From Erysipelatoclostridium sp. An173 (GTDB lineage Bacteria; Bacillota_I; Bacilli_A; Erysipelotrichales; Coprobacillaceae), in contig NZ_NFKR01000009.1 in the NCBI RefSeq assembly GCF_002160495.1, forward strand, positions 31,860-95,859: a stretch of 64,000 bases of DNA, written 5' to 3'. Both the position numbers and the translations under genes were made by a program. Below the pieces are notes generated by a model. That model was not told the DNA's origin. It saw only the letters and a program-made list of their open reading frames with translations, and ran no database searches. Below are positions 1 to 9,411 of the stretch, piece after piece; position 1 is the first letter of the stretch, and each line of letters starts with the position of its first letter.

Positions 1-42
1 TTAACGCAAATAATCACAGATTTATTTGATTTATAATACAAA

Positions 43-64
43 AAAGAAGGCACTTGCCTTCTTT
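43..64 (-). terminator. Rho-independent terminator of hslO
   Basis: A 9-bp stem (AAAGAAGGC with GCCTTCTTT, 4-nt loop) overlaps the hslO stop codon. On the minus strand it is followed by a T-run, so it ends the hslO transcript. Confidence 0.75.
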
Positions 65-933
65 TAAATCTTATTTAACAGTTCTTTTAATTCATTTTCA
101 CTAAAATCATATTTTGCATTACAAAATTGACAACATAACTGCGCCCCATGATCTTCATCAATCATTGCTTGTAATTCATCTTTACCAACTGCAATTAATG
201 CTGATGCCATTTTTTCTTTAGAACAATCACATTCAAAGAATAAATCCTGATGTTCTGTTATTTCAACATCACTAAACAATAATTTTAATATTTCTTCCGG
301 TGTTTTTCCCTCATTAATTAATTTAGAAACAGGTGGACAGTTTTTCACCGCTTCTTCAATATATGCTATATCTTCTTCAGTTGCTTCTGGTAATAACTGA
401 ATAATAAAACCACCTGATGATAAAATTTCATTAGTATCATTAACTAAAACACCAACTGATACTACAGAAGGAGTTTGTTCACTTACAGCAAAATAATAAC
501 TAAAGTCATCACCAATTTCACCAGTTTGTAAAGGGACTGAGCCAGTAAAAGGTTCCTTTAATCCCATATCTCTAATAACTTGTAACGTTCCTTGATTTCC
601 GACTGCTACTCCTACTGCAAGTTTTCCAGTATCATTATAAGTATAATGAACTTCTGGATTAGCAACAAATCCTTTAATTTTGCCATCACCTTTAGTAACA
701 CACATCATTGTTCCAATTGGTCCACCACCGTTGATAACAACTGTCATTTTTTCTTCATTTTTATTCATTTTGGCCATCATTAAAGTTGCTGACATCATCC
801 TTCCCATAGCAGCAGAAGCTGTTGGCCAAAAATTATGATGTTTTCTAGCTTCTTCAAGCAAATTTGTTGTTTGACAAGCAAACACACGACAATTTTTGCT
901 ATTAACAATTCCTCTAACTAAATAATCTTTCAT
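64..933 (-). CDS. hslO: Hsp33 redox-regulated chaperone HslO
   Basis: The 289-residue product is a full-length Hsp33, a cytoplasmic holdase activated by oxidation and unfolding. The C-terminal redox switch is visible as CDC (about residues 233-235) and CQFC (about 266-269), the four zinc-binding cysteines of the family. The N-terminal dimeric domain contains the conserved ASAAMGRMMSATLMM segment. The start is supported by AAGGAG just upstream. The gene lies downstream of ftsH, as in Bacillus (ftsH-coaX-hslO), but coaX is absent and a 29-residue ORF takes its place. Identification is secure. Confidence 0.96.
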   Translation of the reverse strand: MKDYLVRGIVNSKNCRVFACQTTNLLEEARKHHNFWPTASAAMGRMMSATLMMAKMNKNEEKMTVVINGGGPIGTMMCVTKGDGKIKGFVANPEVHYTYNDTGKLAVGVAVGNQGTLQVIRDMGLKEPFTGSVPLQTGEIGDDFSYYFAVSEQTPSVVSVGVLVNDTNEILSSGGFIIQLLPEATEEDIAYIEEAVKNCPPVSKLINEGKTPEEILKLLFSDVEITEHQDLFFECDCSKEKMASALIAVGKDELQAMIDEDHGAQLCCQFCNAKYDFSENELKELLNKI

Positions 934-942
934 ATTGTCTCC

Positions 943-1032
943 TTATAAAAATATCGCAACCGATGATAAAATCATCGGTATTAACATACATAAAATAATA
1001 AAATATATAAATATTTTTTTACGTCTGTTCAT
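943..1032 (-). CDS. small single-TM protein between ftsH and hslO (29 aa)
   Basis: An ATG-started frame on the minus strand is preceded by a good ribosome binding site (AGAGGT, about 8 nt away). It encodes 29 residues: a basic N-terminus (MNRRKK) and then one hydrophobic helix to the end. Its TAA stop lies directly before the GGAG that serves hslO, so translation of the two may be coupled. No family is recognised. A perfect 9-bp inverted repeat (959-967 with 971-979) lies inside the frame and could attenuate hslO transcription. Being real rests on the RBS, the helix and the spacing, and has not been tested by conservation. Confidence 0.5.
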   Translation of the reverse strand: MNRRKKIFIYFIILCMLIPMILSSVAIFL

Positions 1033-1056
1033 TAATTATTACCTCTTTTTAATATG

Positions 1057-1078
1057 AAAAAAAGCGACTAGCGCTTTT
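1057..1078 (-). terminator. terminator after ftsH
   Basis: A 7-bp stem (AAAAGCG with CGCTTTT, 5-nt loop) overlaps the ftsH stop codon and is followed by seven T on the minus strand. hslO is therefore probably read by partial read-through or from its own promoter. Confidence 0.65.
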
Positions 1079-3029
1079 ATTTCATATCATCTAATAAATC
1101 ATCTACGTCATCAAATGAAGTTTGATTTGGTGAAGATGGTGTAACATTATCATCCACTTCAATATCATCACTACCATTATGACGATCTAACATTTTTCCT
1201 GTATTGAACAATGCTTCAATTTGTTCACCAGCTAAAGTTTCGTGTTCTAATAAAGCTTCAGCAATAATAGATAATTTATCTTTATTGGCTAAAATGATTT
1301 CTTTAGCTTTATCATAACATTCATCAATAATCTTACGAACTTGAACATCAATTTCATAAGCAATTTGTCCAGAATGTGAATTGTTATGTTGTGTATAATC
1401 ACGACCTAAGAATACATTTCCTTGACCAGAATCATATTTAATAGGTCCTAATTCTGACATACCTAATTCAGTAACCATTAATCTAGCAATTCTTGTTGCT
1501 TGTTCAATATCGTTATGCGCACCAGAACTTACATCACCAAAGAAAATTTCTTCAGCTACACGTCCACCCATAAAACCAGCAATATTAGCTTCTAATTGTG
1601 TTTTAGTTTGGAAATAAGTTTCTTCTTTAGGTGTCATCAAGTTATATCCACCCGCTTGACCACGAGGAATAATAGTTACTTTTTGTACTTTATTAGCATC
1701 TTCTAATGTTAAACCAATTACCGCATGACCTGCTTCATGGTAAGCTACCAAACGACGTTCTTTTTCTGTATACTTACGTGATTTTTTAGCTGGTCCACCC
1801 ATAACACGGTCAACCGCCTCATCAATATCCGCCATTGAAATGACTTTATGATTTTCACGTACTGCTAATAAAGCTGCTTCATTTAAAACATTTTCTAATT
1901 CAGCTCCAGAGAACCCTGGTGTTCTTTGAGCAATATTTTTAAAATCAACATCAGGTGCAAATTTTTTGTTACGAGCATGAACTTTTAAAATTTCAGCACG
2001 AGCATTTTTATCAGGATTTGCAACTTGAATTTGACGGTCAAAACGACCTGGACGTAACAGAGCTGGATCTAAAACATCAGCACGGTTAGTTGCCGCTAAA
2101 ATGATAATTCCTTCATTTCCGCTAAATCCGTCCATTTCAACTAATAACTGGTTAAGGGTTTGTTCTCTTTCGTCATGTCCTCCACCCATTCCAGTTCCTC
2201 TTTGACGTCCAACGGCATCAATTTCATCGATAAAGATAATACATGGTGCCGTTTGTTTAGCTTTTTTAAACATGTCACGAACACGTCCAGCCCCAACACC
2301 GACAAACATTTCTACGAATTCAGAACCAGAAATTGAATAGAATGGTACACTAGCTTCACCAGATACAGCTCTTGCTAATAATGTTTTACCTGTTCCTGGT
2401 GGCCCTACTAATAAAACACCCTTAGGAATTCTTGCTCCCATTTGAGCAAATTTTTTCGGATTTTTCAAGAATTCAACCAATTCTTGTAATTCTTCTTTTT
2501 CCTCATCAGCTCCAGCTACATCACTGAAACGAGTTTTAGAATTTTTTTCTAACTTAGCACGAGAATTTCCAAAGTCAAATGCTTTAGCATTTCCACCACC
2601 TTGTCCCATCATCTTGAAGATTAAATACATACCTCCAAGTAATAAAACATAAGGTAAGATACTTAAAATTACTCGTAAAAACATTCCTTGATCATTAGCA
2701 TCAACAACTGTAGTTTCAATATCCTTTTCACTCAATAATGAAGTTAATGATTGGATTTCAGTTTCAGTATTTGGAATCGTTGTTGTAAATTCAACAGTTT
2801 CTTTTTTACCATCTTTTTTAGTTTCATAAGAACCAGAAACATCTACAACTAAAGATGATGGTACAATTTCGACTTCTTTAACGTCCTCATTTTGAATAAC
2901 TTCCACGAATTCATTATATTTAATTTCTTGATTGTTACCTTGATTCATAAAAGTAACAAAACCGCCAATCAAACATAACACTACAATCCACGGAAGAATC
3001 GATTTTATTAATCCATTCTTTTTACTCAT
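1077..3029 (-). CDS. ftsH: ATP-dependent zinc metalloprotease FtsH
   Basis: The 650-residue product is a membrane AAA+ protease that degrades membrane and short-lived regulatory proteins. There are two N-terminal TM helices (about residues 10-28 and 118-140) around an extracytoplasmic domain. The AAA module follows, with Walker A GPPGTGKT, Walker [10 protein letters not shown], and second region of homology residues [19 protein letters not shown]. The M41 peptidase has the zinc motif HEAGH (from residue 431). The C-terminus is acidic and low in complexity. Start has AAGGAG upstream. It lies 9 nt after hpt, in the conserved tilS-hpt-ftsH operon. Confidence 0.98.
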   Translation of the reverse strand: MSKKNGLIKSILPWIVVLCLIGGFVTFMNQGNNQEIKYNEFVEVIQNEDVKEVEIVPSSLVVDVSGSYETKKDGKKETVEFTTTIPNTETEIQSLTSLLSEKDIETTVVDANDQGMFLRVILSILPYVLLLGGMYLIFKMMGQGGGNAKAFDFGNSRAKLEKNSKTRFSDVAGADEEKEELQELVEFLKNPKKFAQMGARIPKGVLLVGPPGTGKTLLARAVSGEASVPFYSISGSEFVEMFVGVGAGRVRDMFKKAKQTAPCIIFIDEIDAVGRQRGTGMGGGHDEREQTLNQLLVEMDGFSGNEGIIILAATNRADVLDPALLRPGRFDRQIQVANPDKNARAEILKVHARNKKFAPDVDFKNIAQRTPGFSGAELENVLNEAALLAVRENHKVISMADIDEAVDRVMGGPAKKSRKYTEKERRLVAYHEAGHAVIGLTLEDANKVQKVTIIPRGQAGGYNLMTPKEETYFQTKTQLEANIAGFMGGRVAEEIFFGDVSSGAHNDIEQATRIARLMVTELGMSELGPIKYDSGQGNVFLGRDYTQHNNSHSGQIAYEIDVQVRKIIDECYDKAKEIILANKDKLSIIAEALLEHETLAGEQIEALFNTGKMLDRHNGSDDIEVDDNVTPSSPNQTSFDDVDDLLDDMK

Positions 3030-3038
3030 ATACTCTCC

Positions 3039-3569
3039 TTACTTATAGCATTCCTCTTTTAATATTCCAACATATGGTAATTGACGATATTTTTCATTAA
3101 AATCTAAACCATATCCAACTACAAATGCGTTAGGGATCTTAAACCCTGCATAATCAGCCTTCATGTTAAAAACACGTCCCTCTTCTTTATCTAACATGGT
3201 AACAATCTTAACACTATTGGCCTCACGCTTCAAGAGCATTTCTTTAACGTTGAATAATGTTTTACCTGTATCTAAAATATCTTCTACAATCAAGATATTT
3301 TTACCTCTAACATCTTCTTTTAAATCTTGTTTAACTACCAATGTTTTTGACTCAACACCATCATAGCTGCTAACAGACATATAGTCAAAACGAACATCAC
3401 AATCTAAATATTTTGATAGTTCAGCTAAAAAAGGAATTGACCCCTTTAATAATCCTACCAGGATAACTTCTTTACCTTGGTAATCTTCATTAATTTGTTT
3501 TGCCAGTTCCTGGCATTTAGCACTAATTTCTTCGCCACTTATTAATATTTCTTTTATATCCTTATGCAT
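3039..3569 (-). CDS. hpt: hypoxanthine phosphoribosyltransferase
   Basis: The 176-residue product is a cytoplasmic purine salvage enzyme that joins hypoxanthine or guanine to PRPP. The PRPP-binding loop is seen as ILIVEDILDTGKTL, and the KGSIPF and VGYGLDFNEKYRQLPYVG segments are typical. The ATG at 3569 is preferred over the GTG three codons upstream, because AGGAG lies 8 nt before it. It sits between tilS and ftsH, the arrangement of many Firmicutes. Confidence 0.96.
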   Translation of the reverse strand: MHKDIKEILISGEEISAKCQELAKQINEDYQGKEVILVGLLKGSIPFLAELSKYLDCDVRFDYMSVSSYDGVESKTLVVKQDLKEDVRGKNILIVEDILDTGKTLFNVKEMLLKREANSVKIVTMLDKEEGRVFNMKADYAGFKIPNAFVVGYGLDFNEKYRQLPYVGILKEECYK

Positions 3570-3590
3570 CTTTTCCACTCCTAGTCATGT

Positions 3591-4835
3591 TCATAATTTT
3601 ACCACATATAAATTAGGTTTTAAATATAAATACCTAATATTTTTTGCAAGATGAGGAACCAAAATAATCTCACCTTGGTTATTTTCTACAACTGGCCAAA
3701 TTTTTCTTTGCTGTTTAGGTATTTTGTTATCAATAAATAACCGAGCTACTTTTTTGGTTCCTCCTGCAGTAACAATAACATCACCAGGAAGTACTGTTCT
3801 AATTACAATCGGAAATTCATGATCATCTACATAAATACCTTCATTTAAATGACCTTCTCCACTTAAATAAAAATACTGTTGATAATCAAATTGCAAATGA
3901 TCATATTGAAAACGATAACCTTGTTCGCTATCTATGTTGGCAACACGTATATTATTATACTCTTTTATGAACCTAATATTAACGGGTAATGACATATCAA
4001 TATTTGGCTTAGAACTTTTAATCTGTTTAATTATTTCCTTAATTAAGGTTTCACTAATTAATGGCGGATATACTTTTTCTTTTACAACTTCATAAATAAA
4101 TTTTTCTAATAACTCATCAGGAATAGTTGTATAATCAATTTTTTCTTGTTGATGATAAACCATTAGATATTTTTGAATATCTTGATATTGGTTTAAATAA
4201 TCCTGATTATGCTTATCGGCCCATTTTAATAGTTTATCCACCTTTTTATCATCATAATCTTTTAAAACAACATTTCTAACATAATCACGGGTAAATTCTG
4301 TTTCAAAATTAGTATAATCATCACGGTATGCAACATTATGTTCATGACAATAATTACGTAAAAATTCCTTTTTTACATTTAAACATGGTCTAATAACCTT
4401 TAAATTAAAGACATTACTAATTTCTTTGATTCCTAAATAACCACGAGTATTATTACGGCGTACTTGCATCACGATTGTTTCAATTACATCATCAAGATGA
4501 TGCGCTAAAATAACTTCATTAGTTTGATACTTACTAGCTATTTCATAGTAAAAACGATATCTTAAAATCCTGGCTTGTTCTTGAAAATTTTCTTTTCCAT
4601 AATTAGCTGGATCTATTTCTTTAACAAATAAAGGAATCTGATTCTTTTTACAATATTCACAAACATTTTTTTGATCTAAATCACTATCATGACGTAAATG
4701 ATAATTAACATGACAGACTACTAAACGATACTTAGCAACTCGTAACATATCCAGTAACGCCATTGAATCACAACCACCAGATACCCCAACTATATATTTT
4801 TTTTCTTTAGATAATAAGCGCTTAAAACTATTCAT
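3591..4835 (-). CDS. tilS: tRNA(Ile)-lysidine synthase TilS
   Basis: TilS modifies C34 of the tRNA(Ile) CAU anticodon to lysidine, so that the tRNA reads AUA. The PP-loop ATP motif SGGCDS lies near the N-terminus. HHLDD and the RPCL segment follow, and the TilS C-terminal domain ends the protein. The start at 4835 (MNSFKRLL) is preferred over an ATG seven codons upstream, since AGGT precedes the inner ATG. In related genomes spoIIE would be expected close upstream; here the kdp island intervenes. Confidence 0.95.
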   Translation of the reverse strand: MNSFKRLLSKEKKYIVGVSGGCDSMALLDMLRVAKYRLVVCHVNYHLRHDSDLDQKNVCEYCKKNQIPLFVKEIDPANYGKENFQEQARILRYRFYYEIASKYQTNEVILAHHLDDVIETIVMQVRRNNTRGYLGIKEISNVFNLKVIRPCLNVKKEFLRNYCHEHNVAYRDDYTNFETEFTRDYVRNVVLKDYDDKKVDKLLKWADKHNQDYLNQYQDIQKYLMVYHQQEKIDYTTIPDELLEKFIYEVVKEKVYPPLISETLIKEIIKQIKSSKPNIDMSLPVNIRFIKEYNNIRVANIDSEQGYRFQYDHLQFDYQQYFYLSGEGHLNEGIYVDDHEFPIVIRTVLPGDVIVTAGGTKKVARLFIDNKIPKQQRKIWPVVENNQGEIILVPHLAKNIRYLYLKPNLYVVKL

Positions 4836-5160
4836 TATTATACCTATTAAAACCATTATTAGAACATAAATAAAAACTACATTTTCCTTTTAAAAGCATA
4901 ACAATTCCAAACCTTATAATTCAACTACTGGTGTTTCTTTTATTAGTCACCATATAATTTTATTCCTAAAAACAATTAAATATATGTAGTTAAATCAACT
5001 TTAGCTCGTCAGTACTTTTGAAATTCATTTATCCTTTAACAGTTCCATTTCCCTTTCAACTATTATTATACGAAATTGCATCATTTCCAATCTACCATGA
5101 AAACAAGCCAACAGCAACTGAAAAAAATAAAAAACAACACATTAATATTAAAATTTTATA
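4836..5160. other. intergenic, tilS upstream region
   Basis: About 325 bp of AT-rich sequence lies between tilS and the end of the KdpD-like gene. Reading on beyond the stop of that gene gives no histidine-kinase remnant in any minus-strand frame. I see no RNA gene or convincing promoter. The short plus-strand frames here have no family resemblance. Confidence 0.5.
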
Positions 5161-7053
5161 TCACATAACATCAATTGAGTCTATTGCTAAAGATACTTCG
5201 TTTAATATTGTTTTGATAAGTACAATTTCATTTGGCGCCAAAGATAAACTATCCATTACCGCTATACCTACAATCCCATAAATTCTATTGTCTCTTCGAA
5301 TCGCTAAATACAGTGCTTTTGCTTCAGGTAAAGTACTTGTTAATGGACCAGCATTTTTATTATTAATCAAGACCCATTGAGCAACAGCTTTTTCTTTTGG
5401 CGATAAAAGAATATCTTCAATATTAGGAATTCGCTGCGGGTTATAAATATATGGAGTTATCAGTTTATCCTGTTTTACAGCGTAAAAAACAATAACTGTT
5501 TTTAATAATTTATGTAATTGATAACAAGTTTCTTCCATGATTTCTTTATAAGAATTAGTTAACTGCAACCTTTGACTTGTCTGTAAAAGAACGTCCATAC
5601 TATAAGCACGTAATGAAGCTAATCTTTTTTCTCTTTTTAATTTAATCTGCAATACATTAATCATAAACGATACAAATACTAATACAAGCAGCATAAGAAA
5701 ACTTTCTTTTGACGCTACTAGAAGTGACCCTTTAGGTTCAATAAAAAAGAAATTAATTATACATACGCTAATAACCGAACTAATAATGCTATAAATCGCA
5801 TATGTTGTAAACCATCCTATAATACAAGATGATAAAACATAAAACAAAACAATACTAGTAATATCAAATTGCAAAAACATCGCTATAAATGAAATAGCAG
5901 TTGTAGATAACATACAAATAAAAGAAACAGCGATATCCTTAAATGAAAATTTAAATATTTTATCTAGATTTAATGGTTGTTTTTGAGCACTTGAATTGCT
6001 ATCTGGAATAATATAGATCTCAAGATTAGGCGAAAGTTTTGTCAACGCATCTACTATCGTTGTCTTATTAAAAAAAGATGGTTTTCGATAGGAACGACCT
6101 AATACAAGTTTCGATATTCCGCCTGTTTTAGCATATTGACTTATTTGGTATGCAACGTCATCTCCATAAGTTGAAACGATATTAGCTCTAAGATGGCGAG
6201 CTAACGTTAAATTTGATTGCAGCTGGTTATAAGCTTTTTTTGACATATTTTTACTTGTGGTAGTCTCTACATATAGAGCTGTAAACTCTCCATGAAAAGC
6301 CTGTGCCATTTTAGAAGCCGTTCGTATTACTTTTTGATTAGTTGGAGACGTTCCTAGACAAACTAAAATGTGTTCTTTTAAAAACGGCTTATTATCATTT
6401 GTTGCATATAAATTAATCCTGTCCGCACATCTTCTCAAAGCGATTTCTCTTAAAGAAATTAAATTATCTTTGATAAAAAAATTATTAAGAGCCCTTTTAG
6501 CTTGATTAGGCTGATATATTTTTCCTTCTTTTAATCGTTCAATTAAATCATCTACTTCAATATCGATTAGTTTTACATCATAAGCCTCATCAAATATGTG
6601 GTCAGGAATTCTCTCATTGACTTTTATACGAGTAATACTAGCAACAATATCATGAAGACTTTCAAGATGCTGGACATTTAAAGTCGTATACACATCAATA
6701 CCTGCCCTTAATAGTTCTTCAATATCACTATATCTTTTTTTATGTCTTGACTCTGGAGCATTAGTATGTGCGAGTTCATCTACCAATATTAGTTGTGGAT
6801 GTCTTTTTAATGCCGCATCCAAATCAAACTCAATAAATTTATGACCTTTATAAACAATTTCTTTATTTTCAATTTTTTCTAATCCATAAATCAAATCTGT
6901 CGTTTCTTTTCGATTATGTGGTTCAATGTATCCAATTACCACATCTATGCCTTCAACCGATTTTTGTTGAGCGCTATTTAACATAGCATAGGTTTTCCCA
7001 ACGCCAGCACAATAACCAAAAAAAATTGTTAAACGACCTGTTTTATTCATCAT
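5161..7053 (-). CDS. KdpD-like non-kinase potassium sensor
   Basis: About 630 residues hold the N-terminal KdpD domain with P-loop GVGKTYAM and the DELAHTN and NVQHLESL motifs. A universal-stress-protein-like domain follows (about 240-370), then four TM helices (DUF4118, about 395-480) and a GAF-like domain (about 510-620). It stops where the HisKA/HATPase module of KdpD should begin, so it cannot phosphorylate KdpE itself. ATG at 7053 follows AAAGGA; the reading frame further upstream is IS-like sequence. It probably senses K+ or a second messenger and acts with the kinase at 15114-17069; this is inference from domain content. Confidence 0.88.
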   Translation of the reverse strand: MMNKTGRLTIFFGYCAGVGKTYAMLNSAQQKSVEGIDVVIGYIEPHNRKETTDLIYGLEKIENKEIVYKGHKFIEFDLDAALKRHPQLILVDELAHTNAPESRHKKRYSDIEELLRAGIDVYTTLNVQHLESLHDIVASITRIKVNERIPDHIFDEAYDVKLIDIEVDDLIERLKEGKIYQPNQAKRALNNFFIKDNLISLREIALRRCADRINLYATNDNKPFLKEHILVCLGTSPTNQKVIRTASKMAQAFHGEFTALYVETTTSKNMSKKAYNQLQSNLTLARHLRANIVSTYGDDVAYQISQYAKTGGISKLVLGRSYRKPSFFNKTTIVDALTKLSPNLEIYIIPDSNSSAQKQPLNLDKIFKFSFKDIAVSFICMLSTTAISFIAMFLQFDITSIVLFYVLSSCIIGWFTTYAIYSIISSVISVCIINFFFIEPKGSLLVASKESFLMLLVLVFVSFMINVLQIKLKREKRLASLRAYSMDVLLQTSQRLQLTNSYKEIMEETCYQLHKLLKTVIVFYAVKQDKLITPYIYNPQRIPNIEDILLSPKEKAVAQWVLINNKNAGPLTSTLPEAKALYLAIRRDNRIYGIVGIAVMDSLSLAPNEIVLIKTILNEVSLAIDSIDVM

Positions 7054-7139
7054 AACCACACATTCCTTTCCGCCTGCGGCTGCAAGGCACACATCGTCAT
7101 GAATAATTCCTTGCTTGTGCAGATCTTTTATTCTATATT

Positions 7140-7315
7140 CTTACTGAAGGAGTCTTACACTACAAAGCACGGCGAGGTGAGTTGTAGATTTCTGCAGCTC
7201 GTTCAGTTTAAAACAGTATCATACTGAACTTTTCAAGCACACATGAGTATCGACATCCTAGTCTGTAGATTAATCATTGACTTGAGTTAATCTTTTAGTG
7301 CTGTTCAGCCAGTCA
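7140..7315 (+). ncRNA. candidate bridge (seek) RNA region of the IS110 element
   Basis: IS110 elements of this type are known to encode a guide RNA in the 5' non-coding end. This segment has two local hairpins: CTACAA (7160-7165) with TTGTAG (7182-7187), and GTTCAGT (7201-7207) with ACTGAAC (7223-7229), each with a large internal loop that could hold the target- and donor-binding guides. The role is inferred from family and position; RNA ends are not determined. Confidence 0.4.
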
Positions 7316-7318
7316 CTG

Positions 7319-7347
7319 AGCTCCTTCTCTATAATCTGAAAGGAGCT
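7319..7347 (+). promoter_or_regulatory. hairpin sequestering the transposase RBS
   Basis: AGCTCCTT (7319-7326) pairs perfectly with AAGGAGCT (7340-7347), which contains the transposase Shine-Dalgarno. Such pairing would limit translation from read-through transcripts, as in several other IS families. Confidence 0.55.
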
Positions 7348-7354
7348 TTTATTT

Positions 7355-8647
7355 ATGGAAATTGTTTACCCTAGAGCCTGTGGCGTTGATGTGCACAAAT
7401 CCTTCATTGTTGCAGTTATCTGCATCTCTGAATCCATCAAGCCCAGATACATTAAAAAAAGATTCTCAACCTTCAATAACCAGTTGATTCAATTTAGAGA
7501 CTGGCTTATCGAAAACAACTGTCACAATGTATGCATGGAATCCACTGGCAAGTACTATATTCCTGTATACAATGCATTGGAAGGTCACATCCCCAATGTC
7601 GTTGTTGCCAATCCTAAATGGGTCAAGGCTATCAAAGGTGAGAAGGATGACAATAAGGATGCCAAATGGATTGCCGATCTCTTTAAGTTCGGCATCGTCA
7701 GATCCAGCTATATCCCTGAAAAGGATATTCGTATCCTCAGGGAATTTACCCGCTATCAGTATAAGCTTGTCAATATCCGTTCTTCTGAGAAGAATCGTTT
7801 CCAGAACGCTTTAACTGTTGGAAACTGCAAACTTGATCTTGTTTTTACTGATGTCTTTGGTAAATCTGCTTCCTCTATTGTCGATACCATTTTATCAGAT
7901 GAACCCTATACAAGTGAAGATATTCTTTCCAAAGTTCATGGAAGGTGCAAAGCTTCTTCAGACGATATTCTTTCAGCCGTTGAAGGAACCAATCTGAATC
8001 AGTATCAAAAAGCGAGAATCAAAATTGTTCAGAAGCATATGGAATATGTTGATTCACTTCTTGACGAAGTTCAGCACCACATTGACATGATGGTCGAATC
8101 CTATGAGAACTATATTCAGCTTTTAATGACAATTCCAGGTGTCAACAGAAAATCTGCTATTATCATCATTTCTGAACTTGGCATTGATGTATCTCAATGG
8201 TCTAGTGCTCGCAAGCTGGCTGCATGGGCTGGACTGGCTCCAGGACATAATGAATCAGCCGGAAAAAAGAAATCTGTCAAGATTTCAAAAGCCGGCATCT
8301 ACCTCAAGCCATGTCTTGTACAGGTTGCACATGCCGCTGTCAAAGATAAAACCTGTAGCTACTATGCAGAAAAGTTTGTCAGAATTTCCAAACGACGTGG
8401 CAAGAAACGTGCTATCATAGCGATTGCTAGAAAGATCCTTGTGGCCATCTACCATATACTCAAGACAGATGAAGTCTTCAATCCATCAGATATGGCAGAT
8501 GTTGAAACAACGAAAGAACAACGCATCGCTTATATCACAAACAATTTCAGAAATGCCTTCAATCAGCTCAGCCGAACTGGTTTGAGCGAAGAAGAAATCT
8601 TAAGCATTATCATCAAGAAATCTAACAACTCACCTCAAACAGAATAG
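7355..8647 (+). CDS. IS110 family transposase
   Basis: The 430-residue product has the N-terminal DEDD/RuvC-like domain with GVDVHK (Asp12), MESTGKYY and DNKDAKWIADL. The C-terminal Transposase_20 domain follows, with IPGVNRKSA and the serine-containing segment near AGLAPGHNESAGKKK. It is full length, with no internal stop, so the element may be active. A single ATG follows AAGGAG at 8 nt. Confidence 0.95.
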   Translation: MEIVYPRACGVDVHKSFIVAVICISESIKPRYIKKRFSTFNNQLIQFRDWLIENNCHNVCMESTGKYYIPVYNALEGHIPNVVVANPKWVKAIKGEKDDNKDAKWIADLFKFGIVRSSYIPEKDIRILREFTRYQYKLVNIRSSEKNRFQNALTVGNCKLDLVFTDVFGKSASSIVDTILSDEPYTSEDILSKVHGRCKASSDDILSAVEGTNLNQYQKARIKIVQKHMEYVDSLLDEVQHHIDMMVESYENYIQLLMTIPGVNRKSAIIIISELGIDVSQWSSARKLAAWAGLAPGHNESAGKKKSVKISKAGIYLKPCLVQVAHAAVKDKTCSYYAEKFVRISKRRGKKRAIIAIARKILVAIYHILKTDEVFNPSDMADVETTKEQRIAYITNNFRNAFNQLSRTGLSEEEILSIIIKKSNNSPQTE

Positions 8648-9171
8648 CCTTTCATTTGGGGAAAGGGGCATTATGCACTTTTTTGGTAAAATCCATATTT
8701 CCATTTCTATTTTTTATTCAGATTAATTTCCTCCTCATCTATCTTCATTAATCAGGCATAAACATTTTATTAAAAATATTGCTTTCTCAAAATTATTTCT
8801 AAAAAAATATTTTATAAATTTTTTTAAACCAATTAAATCTTTATTCTTAGTATGATCATTGTAATTACTATCATTATCTTTTTATGCCTATTTAAGACGA
8901 TAAACCATTAAAAGTTCAAATCTACAAAAATAAATGTTTTCATACTTTATACTTTTTTAAGTTCGTAAAAATTTGGTTTAAACCTCCTTCATTAATACCT
9001 TTAACCATATTATACTTATGATATTTATTCAAAGATAGTTAGATTTATAATTTTAATTTGGTTTTAATTTTGCATTAATCACTTTTAATCCCTTTTTTAT
9101 TTTGCAAATGATAAAATTCAAGTGTCTTAGAAATAGACTAACGAGATATAAAAGATAGGAGGAAAAATTAT
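8648..9171 (+). promoter_or_regulatory. kdp operon upstream region with candidate promoter
   Basis: About 520 bp of non-coding DNA. The first 50 bp probably belong to the IS right end. The rest is very AT-rich. An extended -10 (TG at 9109-9110, TAAAAT at 9112-9117) lies 55 bp before the first small gene; I see no clear -35, consistent with an activated promoter. I found no c-di-AMP (ydaO-type) riboswitch features in the leader. Nothing else was recognised. Confidence 0.4.
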
Positions 9172-9264
9172 ATGATGGACTTACTCATGATATCAGTATT
9201 GATTATATCTTTCTTATCTATGGTGCTGTTTGTTAACTGGGTTGATAAACAGATTAAGAAATAG
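9172..9264 (+). CDS. small hydrophobic protein of the kdp operon (30 aa)
   Basis: An ATG with a strong RBS (AGGAGG, 9 nt away) opens a 30-residue frame: a short acidic start, one TM helix and a basic tail ending VDKQIKK. It lies directly ahead of kdpF with 15 nt between. Two small hydrophobic ORFs ahead of kdpA have, to my recollection, been reported for the Clostridium acetobutylicum kdp region, and this fits the first. A structural role in the Kdp complex is a guess. Confidence 0.7.
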   Translation: MMDLLMISVLIISFLSMVLFVNWVDKQIKK

Positions 9265-9279
9265 AGGTGAAGAACATAT

Positions 9280-9357
9280 ATGTGGTTATTAGTTTTGATT
9301 ATTATAGCACTAGCTGGCTATCTTGTTTACGCTTTAATAAATCCTGAAAAATTTTAG
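9280..9357 (+). CDS. kdpF: K+-transporting ATPase subunit KdpF
   Basis: The 25-residue single-TM peptide ends in YLVYALINPEKF, close to the consensus of KdpF subunits, which stabilise the KdpFABC complex in the membrane. GAGGTG lies upstream. It is too short for usual ORF cut-offs. The TAG stop falls in a 16-bp tandem repeat. Confidence 0.9.
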   Translation: MWLLVLIIIALAGYLVYALINPEKF

Positions 9358-9386
9358 TAAACAATTAAATTAGTAAACAATTAAAT
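9355..9386 (+). repeat. perfect 16-bp tandem duplication at the kdpF stop
   Basis: The unit TAGTAAACAATTAAAT occurs twice in direct succession (9355-9370, 9371-9386), the first copy containing the kdpF stop codon. It lengthens the gap to the TPR gene. Confidence 0.9.
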
Positions 9387-9411
9387 ATTTTTATAAAAGA
9401 GAGTGATTTCT

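Larger units (their letters stand above)
7063..8700 (+). mobile_element. IS110-family insertion sequence (ends approximate)
   Basis: This is an intact transposase gene with about 290 bp of leading and about 50 bp of trailing non-coding DNA, visibly richer in G+C than its neighbours. Clear terminal inverted repeats were not seen, as is usual for the IS110 subgroup, so both ends are estimates. The left end lies almost against the ribosome binding site of the KdpD-like gene. Confidence 0.75.

Noticed and set aside
959..979. 9-bp inverted repeat read as a stand-alone terminator
   Set aside because: It lies within the small ORF and the T-run does not follow directly; noted only as a possible attenuator.
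5018..5281. 87-residue plus-strand frame at the end of the KdpD-like gene
   Set aside because: It mostly mirrors the KdpD-like coding sequence and has no RBS.
8946..8961. TTTATACTTTTTTAAG resembling the E. coli KdpE site
   Set aside because: It is about 165 bp before the likely promoter and such strings are common by chance in DNA this AT-rich.
9118..9171. c-di-AMP (ydaO-type) riboswitch in the kdp leader
   Set aside because: The leader is only about 50 nt and lacks the conserved purine-rich helices, so there is no room for one.
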